Source: Acidimicrobiia bacterium (GTDB lineage: Bacteria > Actinomycetota > Acidimicrobiia > Spongiisociales > UBA5794). From it: DNA of 64,000 nucleotides. Both the position numbers and the translations under genes were made by a program. The notes beneath the pieces are model-generated. The model was not told the DNA's origin, made no database searches, and saw only the letters and a list, made by a program, of their open reading frames with translations. The stretch lies in contig QJWC01000116.1 of the NCBI GenBank assembly GCA_003235475.1, forward strand, positions 1 to 64,000. The letters run 5' to 3'. Position 1 is the stretch's first letter, and each line of letters starts with the position of its first letter. This document shows positions 61,049-64,000 of this stretch, piece by piece.

Positions 61049-63007
61049 TCAGACGACGCCTGAAACCAGCAGCAGCATCATCAGGACCACGAGGTAGAGG
61101 ATCGTTCCCCCTCCGACGACGACCCCTCGAATGAACGCGGGGATAGATGACTTCCCGAACGCGAAGTACGCCATCACGCCGACGATCGGGACGAGCAGGA
61201 TCACGAGGAACCAGAGGATGAACATCCCTTTGGACATCTCGTCCTGGCGTCGGACCATGTCCCATATGGCAAGCGCGATCCATGCACCCACGAGCGCGAG
61301 TGGCAGGAAGTAGGCCCACAGGCTCATGACGAAGGTCCAGAAGGTGGGCTGTGTGACGGGTACTCCTGACACGAAGATCTCCTTGCTCCGGATCTCGACG
61401 CCCGCCGGGAGAGCTGGCGTCTCGATCGCGTCCAGATCGGGTTTCACGAAGACGTTGAACGCTGGTTGAACTGTTGCCGAGGCGGACGACGGCATCACTT
61501 CCTGCGGATCGGGGGCTGGCCAGTCGCGGTGGTCGCCTCCCTCGGGGAAGCCGGCCGCGCTGTCCGCGAATACGCCTGCGAGGTAGAGCGGGGTGGCGAG
61601 GTCGAGTTGGAACGGCAGGTTGATGCCCGAACATGAGTGGTAGAGCGTCAGCAGCGGGGGAGTGGCCCAACTGTCGATGAGGTTGCCCTCGAAGCAGTTC
61701 CCCTGGCTCGGCGGCCCGACGAGGCCGAGGTCAGCGGCGCCCGACCCGGTGACGGTGTTGTTCCTCACGATGTTGTTCTTCGCAAGCCAGATGGTGTCGT
61801 CCGGCAGGAGGTTCGTGACGATGCCCCAGCGGTCGTGGTTGACGACGAGGTTCTTCTCTGCGATGTCGCCCTCTCCGCCTGCGAGGATGATGCCCTGCCC
61901 GATCGCGAGCCGTGCGAAGCCCTTCGTTGGGACGTCGTACCCGTTGTTGTCCATGACGAGGTTTCCGCCGATGTACACCTCGCGGTGCGGCGGGTAGAGC
62001 TCAGAGTCGAGAGAGTTGGGCGCGACGCCTCCCATGTTGCCGACGAACTCGTTGTTGATCAGGTAGAGATCCCCGCCTGCATTCGTTCCGGAGTATCCGA
62101 GGCCGTTCTCGAACGACACAGAGTTCTGGATGATGGCGTTGCACGGATAGCACTGGCCGATGTACAGACCGCTGTCGTGGTTCCCCTTCGCGTAGACGTG
62201 GTCGAACAGGCCGTCGACGGAGTCGAACGCGTAGATCCCGTAGTCACCGTTGTTGTAGGCGGTCACGTACGAAGCGCGATACCCGGTGACGCCCGTCCAG
62301 TAGAACCCGTTGACCTCGTAGTTGCGCGCCGACATGTTCTCGATGGCAACGGCATCAGCTACGACATGGAACCCGTTGGACAGCTCGAAGCCCCCATCGA
62401 CGATCGTCTCGTTCCGATCCTCACCGCGGATGACGAGGGACGGCGTGCGAACTGTGACGCCCTCGTGGTACACGCCCTTACGGATGAAGACGAGGTCGCC
62501 TGGCGAGGTCGCGTCGACGCCTTCCTGGATCGTGGCGTAGTCGTCAGGGATCGTGATCGTGTTGCCGGACCACGCGTCGACCGGCTCGACGTCGTTCGCC
62601 TCGGGGATCTCGTAGTCGGGCACGTCTCCCACGACGATGTAACCGGCCATTCCGCCGCCCTCGGCGTCACCGTGGAAGGAGCAGAAGTAGGGGTAGACGC
62701 CCGGCTCGACGAAGGTTCGCTCGTAGCGGTCGTTGCGCTCCATCACCGTGTCGGACTGCCAGGTACCGTCTGCGGCGAAGACATTGTGGGGGTTGTCGCC
62801 GACCATCTTCCACTCGACGGTGTCGCCCGGATCGATCTTGACCACGCTTTCGTAGAAGGCGTCGTCGTAACCGAAGATCTCGACCGCATCGGGGTTGGCA
62901 GTGGGTGGCGCCCCGGAGTCGCCGCATGCCGCCACGAGGGTCGACAGCGCAGCGACGCCAACGATCCACAGGCCGACGTGAATCCGGTGTGTCCGTTGGG
63001 CTCCCAC
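61049..63007 (-). CDS. Lipoprotein with cupredoxin, parallel beta-helix and PLDc_N-like membrane domain
   Basis: 652 residues from a GTG that sits 7 nt after TAGGGT on the minus strand; the frame is open far upstream into the rRNA leader but that part is not coding. A signal peptide ends in LVAAC (Cys28). Residues about 40-127 form a plastocyanin-type domain with ligands His74 (DNPHNVF), Cys109, His112 (YFCSFH) and Met120 (GGMAGYIVV). Next comes a right-handed parallel beta-helix (about 145-480; ATIQEGVDATSPGDLVFIRKG, IENMSARNYEVNGFYW, LVVNHDRWGIVTNLL), NosD/pectate-lyase-like. The C-terminus has three helices in PLDc_N style (FLPLALVGAWIALAIWDMVR, FILWFLVILLVPIVGVMAYF). Substrate unknown; electron transfer to or from an enzyme in the envelope is one possibility. 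Confidence 0.78.
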   Translation of the reverse strand: MGAQRTHRIHVGLWIVGVAALSTLVAACGDSGAPPTANPDAVEIFGYDDAFYESVVKIDPGDTVEWKMVGDNPHNVFAADGTWQSDTVMERNDRYERTFVEPGVYPYFCSFHGDAEGGGMAGYIVVGDVPDYEIPEANDVEPVDAWSGNTITIPDDYATIQEGVDATSPGDLVFIRKGVYHEGVTVRTPSLVIRGEDRNETIVDGGFELSNGFHVVADAVAIENMSARNYEVNGFYWTGVTGYRASYVTAYNNGDYGIYAFDSVDGLFDHVYAKGNHDSGLYIGQCYPCNAIIQNSVSFENGLGYSGTNAGGDLYLINNEFVGNMGGVAPNSLDSELYPPHREVYIGGNLVMDNNGYDVPTKGFARLAIGQGIILAGGEGDIAEKNLVVNHDRWGIVTNLLPDDTIWLAKNNIVRNNTVTGSGAADLGLVGPPSQGNCFEGNLIDSWATPPLLTLYHSCSGINLPFQLDLATPLYLAGVFADSAAGFPEGGDHRDWPAPDPQEVMPSSASATVQPAFNVFVKPDLDAIETPALPAGVEIRSKEIFVSGVPVTQPTFWTFVMSLWAYFLPLALVGAWIALAIWDMVRRQDEMSKGMFILWFLVILLVPIVGVMAYFAFGKSSIPAFIRGVVVGGGTILYLVVLMMLLLVSGVV

Positions 63008-63014
63008 GGCGGTC

Positions 63015-63020
63015 ACCCTA
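63015..63020 (-). promoter_or_regulatory. -10 hexamer TAGGGT of the cupredoxin lipoprotein gene
   Basis: TAGGGT on the minus strand ends 7 nt before the GTG at 63007 and decides that start. Confidence 0.5.
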
Positions 63021-63157
63021 GCCACGCATGGCCGCGAACGAGGGTCGGGGTCGTCGTCTTGCGGGGTGTCGATTGCGGGCTGATACCCGTATCCTTCGGG
63101 GACTTCACTGCCTTGGCAGAAAGACGGATTCCCAAGGCGGAAATCCGGGTGGAAGAG

Positions 63158-63186
63158 TTGCACTAACGCCTGCGTTCGTGTACGGT
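63158..63186 (+). promoter_or_regulatory. Candidate rrn promoter TTGCAC-N17-TACGGT
   Basis: -35 TTGCAC at 63158-63163, 17-bp spacer, -10 TACGGT at 63181-63186. A perfect TTGACA also occurs at 63351-63356, with CATTCA 17 nt further on as a weaker -10. Confidence 0.45.
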
Positions 63187-63319
63187 TCCATCTCCGTCGG
63201 TCACCGACCGACCGCTGTCGCTTGCTCTGAGCGACGGTACACTGTGAGGCCCCTGGGCGCATGAATCGCTGTATGCGATGCGCTCTGGAACCGGGCTCCT
63301 TGACAACTGAACAGTGCGT

Positions 63320-63347
63320 CGATCGTGCGCCGAAAGGCGAACGATCG
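63320..63347 (+). promoter_or_regulatory. Leader hairpin with GAAA tetraloop
   Basis: CGATCGT / ACGATCG (7 bp), one G-A mismatch, CGCC / GGCG (4 bp) and a GAAA loop. A stable structure in the rRNA leader, perhaps for processing or antitermination. Confidence 0.5.
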
Positions 63348-63573
63348 AGATTGACAGGCGTCTGTCGCACGGCCATTCATTCTGGGCGGTCGAACGGCAG
63401 ACGTAGCAACGTCCATCAGACCGACCGCTTCGGCGGAAGGAACGATGGTCGTACAAGCCAACGGTCATGCCGTGAAGGGAACCCCGTTCCTGGTATGACC
63501 GCATCCTTTTGAGGGATGAAAAACTCCTGGTCCGCGGACCTCGCGGACACAGGATCGTTCTCATCGAAGAACT

Positions 63574-64000
<427 letters not shown>

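Larger units (their letters stand above)
63008..63573 (+). other. rRNA operon promoter and leader region
   Basis: No gene is seen. The region holds inverted repeats (CCTTGG ... CCAAGG at 63111-63136; GTCGGTCACCGAC near 63196), a promoter at 63158-63186, another possible -10 TACACT at 63238-63243, a TTGACAACTGAACA element at 63300 as often found in actinobacterial rRNA leaders and spacers, and a hairpin at 63320-63347. These are the parts of a typical rrn leader. Confidence 0.6.

Noticed and set aside
61637-63166. 509-residue plus-strand open frame
   Set aside because: Antisense to the lipoprotein, whose copper-site and lipobox motifs are clear; Val/Asp-rich shadow translation.
63300-63313. 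TTGACA at 63300 as the rrn -35 element
   Set aside because: It is part of TTGACAACTGAACA, a sequence common in rRNA leaders and spacers, and no -10 lies 16-18 nt downstream.

Overview
The window is a 64 kb piece of a high-GC bacterial chromosome, almost certainly actinobacterial. Supporting signs are the GC-rich codon use, an ArsA-like ATPase pair, a tad/Flp pilus locus without secretin, LigD with one Ku, and many genes that start 6-9 nt after a TA(G/C)NNT -10 hexamer, as expected for leaderless mRNAs. The partial 16S gene at the right end would settle the lineage; an uncultured acidimicrobial relative is my guess only. The DNA is densely coding chromosomal core, with no integrase, transposase, prophage or CRISPR array seen.

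Layout. 1-10.7 kb: the 3' end of dnaE, an ArsA-like ATPase pair, a tandem-domain ThyX-like protein, small membrane proteins, a thioesterase, endonuclease III with a MATE exporter, an MFS transporter and a CcdA-like protein. 10.7-16.1 kb: tryptophan genes trpE, trpC, trpF, trpB and trpA with a small winged-helix regulator gene between trpE and trpC; trpD and trpG are absent. 16.1-16.6 kb: tRNA-Leu(CAA) followed downstream by three tandem 150-bp repeats, each ending in a copy of the tRNA 3' end. 16.7-21 kb: polA and rpsA. 21-29 kb: tad pilus genes (cpaB, cpaE, cpaF, tadB, tadC), a polytopic membrane protein and three Flp pilin copies, two of which have lost their stop codons. 28.9-31 kb: a NarL/LiaS-type two-component system.

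31-45.3 kb: coaE, uvrB, uvrA, a methyltransferase, uvrC, rapZ, yvcK, then the glycolytic genes gap, pgk, tpiA and gpmA. whiA is missing from its usual place between yvcK and gap, and Gap carries an internal insertion. 45.3-52.2 kb: secG with a long leader and two promoters, then an oligopeptide-type ABC importer. 52.3-57.1 kb: tRNA-Leu(GAG), a haloalkane dehalogenase of the DhlA type, a secreted protein, a beta-propeller lipoprotein, and an ECF-like sigma factor overlapping a membrane-anchored beta-propeller. 57.1-61 kb: a small K+ channel, LigD and Ku (non-homologous end joining). 61-63 kb: a lipoprotein joining cupredoxin, beta-helix and membrane domains. 63.0-64 kb: an rRNA promoter and leader, and the first 427 nt of 16S rRNA.

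The items most deserving a second look are the tRNA-Leu 3'-end repeat array, the decayed or run-on pilin copies with identical cores, the divergent leaderless promoter whose two -10 boxes share one TA (coaE and the histidine kinase), and the sigma factor/propeller module. All assignments come from reading the sequence; no database searches were run.
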